From: Mycoplasmataceae bacterium
Lineage (GTDB): Bacteria; Bacillota_I; Bacilli_A; Mycoplasmatales; Mycoplasmoidaceae
DNA: 7,470 nt
Assembly: GCA_020024715.1 (NCBI GenBank)
Contig: JAHHTJ010000022.1
Location: 1-7,470 of the forward strand
Direction of reading: 5' to 3'
The notes under the pieces were generated by a model. The model was given only the letters and a program-made list of their open reading frames with translations, did not search any database and was not told the DNA's origin. Positions within the stretch are counted from its first letter, which is position 1. Every line of letters begins with the position of its first letter. Below, in pieces: positions 7,067-7,470 of this stretch. The position numbers were made by a program, and so were the translations under genes.

Positions 7067-7470
7067 TTAATTTATGTAGTGTTTTATAAAATTACTAATA
7101 CTTTCAAATTGTTCTATTACTTGTATGCGGGTTAAATCAACTGCAATTTTTTTATTATCAATAACAATATAACGATTTGCAAAATTCATTAATCCATTTA
7201 CTTCATGACTAATAAATAATAAAGTAATTTCATGCTTATTTACATATCTAACTAAAAAGGTTTCAATTTGTTCTTTAGCTTTAATATCAAGTCCAGTTAC
7301 ATATTCATCTAATAATAAAATTTTTGGATGATTTAACAAAGAAATAAATAAATTTAATCTTTGTTGTTGCCCTCCAGATAATTTACTAGCTTTTTCTTTT
7401 CATAATGAATCTAATTGGAATATATTTATCATTTCTTCATATTCATCTAGAAATTTACTTATATCTATTT
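7067..7470 (-). CDS. ABC transporter ATP-binding protein, C-terminal part
   Basis: The gene enters from the right edge of the window, and 133 C-terminal residues are visible before TAA at 7067-7069. It shows the ABC signature KLSGGQQQR (visible residues 29-37), a Walker B region KILLLDEYVTGLD (49-61) with the catalytic Glu, the D-loop GLD, and the H-loop His88 in FISHEV. Walker A and the Q-loop lie outside the window. The usual DEPTxGLD reads DEYVTGLD here, a mild departure. One Trp is TGA. A short tail of about 45 residues after the H-loop is typical of ABC-2/drug-type or importer ATPases, but the substrate cannot be told. A membrane-spanning partner is not in the window. The gene sits 49 bp ahead of the trigger-factor-related gene on the same strand. 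Confidence 0.92.

Overview
The window comes from a mollicute (mycoplasma-type) genome. The DNA is extremely A+T-rich, and every gene with a tryptophan runs through in-frame TGA codons. I found 19 such TGA codons, several at positions where tryptophan is conserved in the family, and no TGG, so TGA is read as Trp (genetic code 4). The order thrS / small SSB-like gene / trigger-factor-related gene matches what I recall for Mycoplasma pneumoniae (MPN553-554-555) and M. genitalium (MG375-376-377). This points to the pneumoniae/Ureaplasma/Malacoplasma branch. I cannot name the species.

Layout, left to right. (1) Positions 2-1654 (+) hold the 3' part of a large Asn-rich protein, probably a surface or lipoprotein-type protein, with a short motif that recurs three times. 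(2) Positions 1655-2031 have no intact gene: there is a 12-bp inverted repeat, two short open stretches that look like gene debris, and the terminator of the next operon. (3) Positions 2032-3290 (-) are the translation operon infC-rpmI-rplT. It has its own -10 box and a leader of about 115 nt that ends in an intrinsic terminator directly in front of the infC ribosome-binding site, the arrangement expected for L20 feedback by transcription attenuation. (4) Positions 3309-5359 (-) hold thrS preceded by a small OB-fold SSB-like gene. (5) Positions 5475-6353 (+) hold a DegV-family gene facing the other way. (6) Positions 6355-7017 (-) hold a trigger-factor-related chaperone gene, and 7067-7470 (-) the 3' part of an ABC transporter ATPase gene.

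Most of the window serves translation: initiation factor IF3, ribosomal proteins L35 and L20, threonyl-tRNA synthetase, and a probable chaperone for new proteins. The most notable points are: a ThrRS that has lost its TGS domain and keeps an N-terminal editing domain without the catalytic His/Cys residues; the attenuator-like leader before infC; a degV gene inserted in opposite orientation into an otherwise conserved gene string; and possible gene remnants beside the surface-protein gene. I did not find a clearly new multi-gene system.
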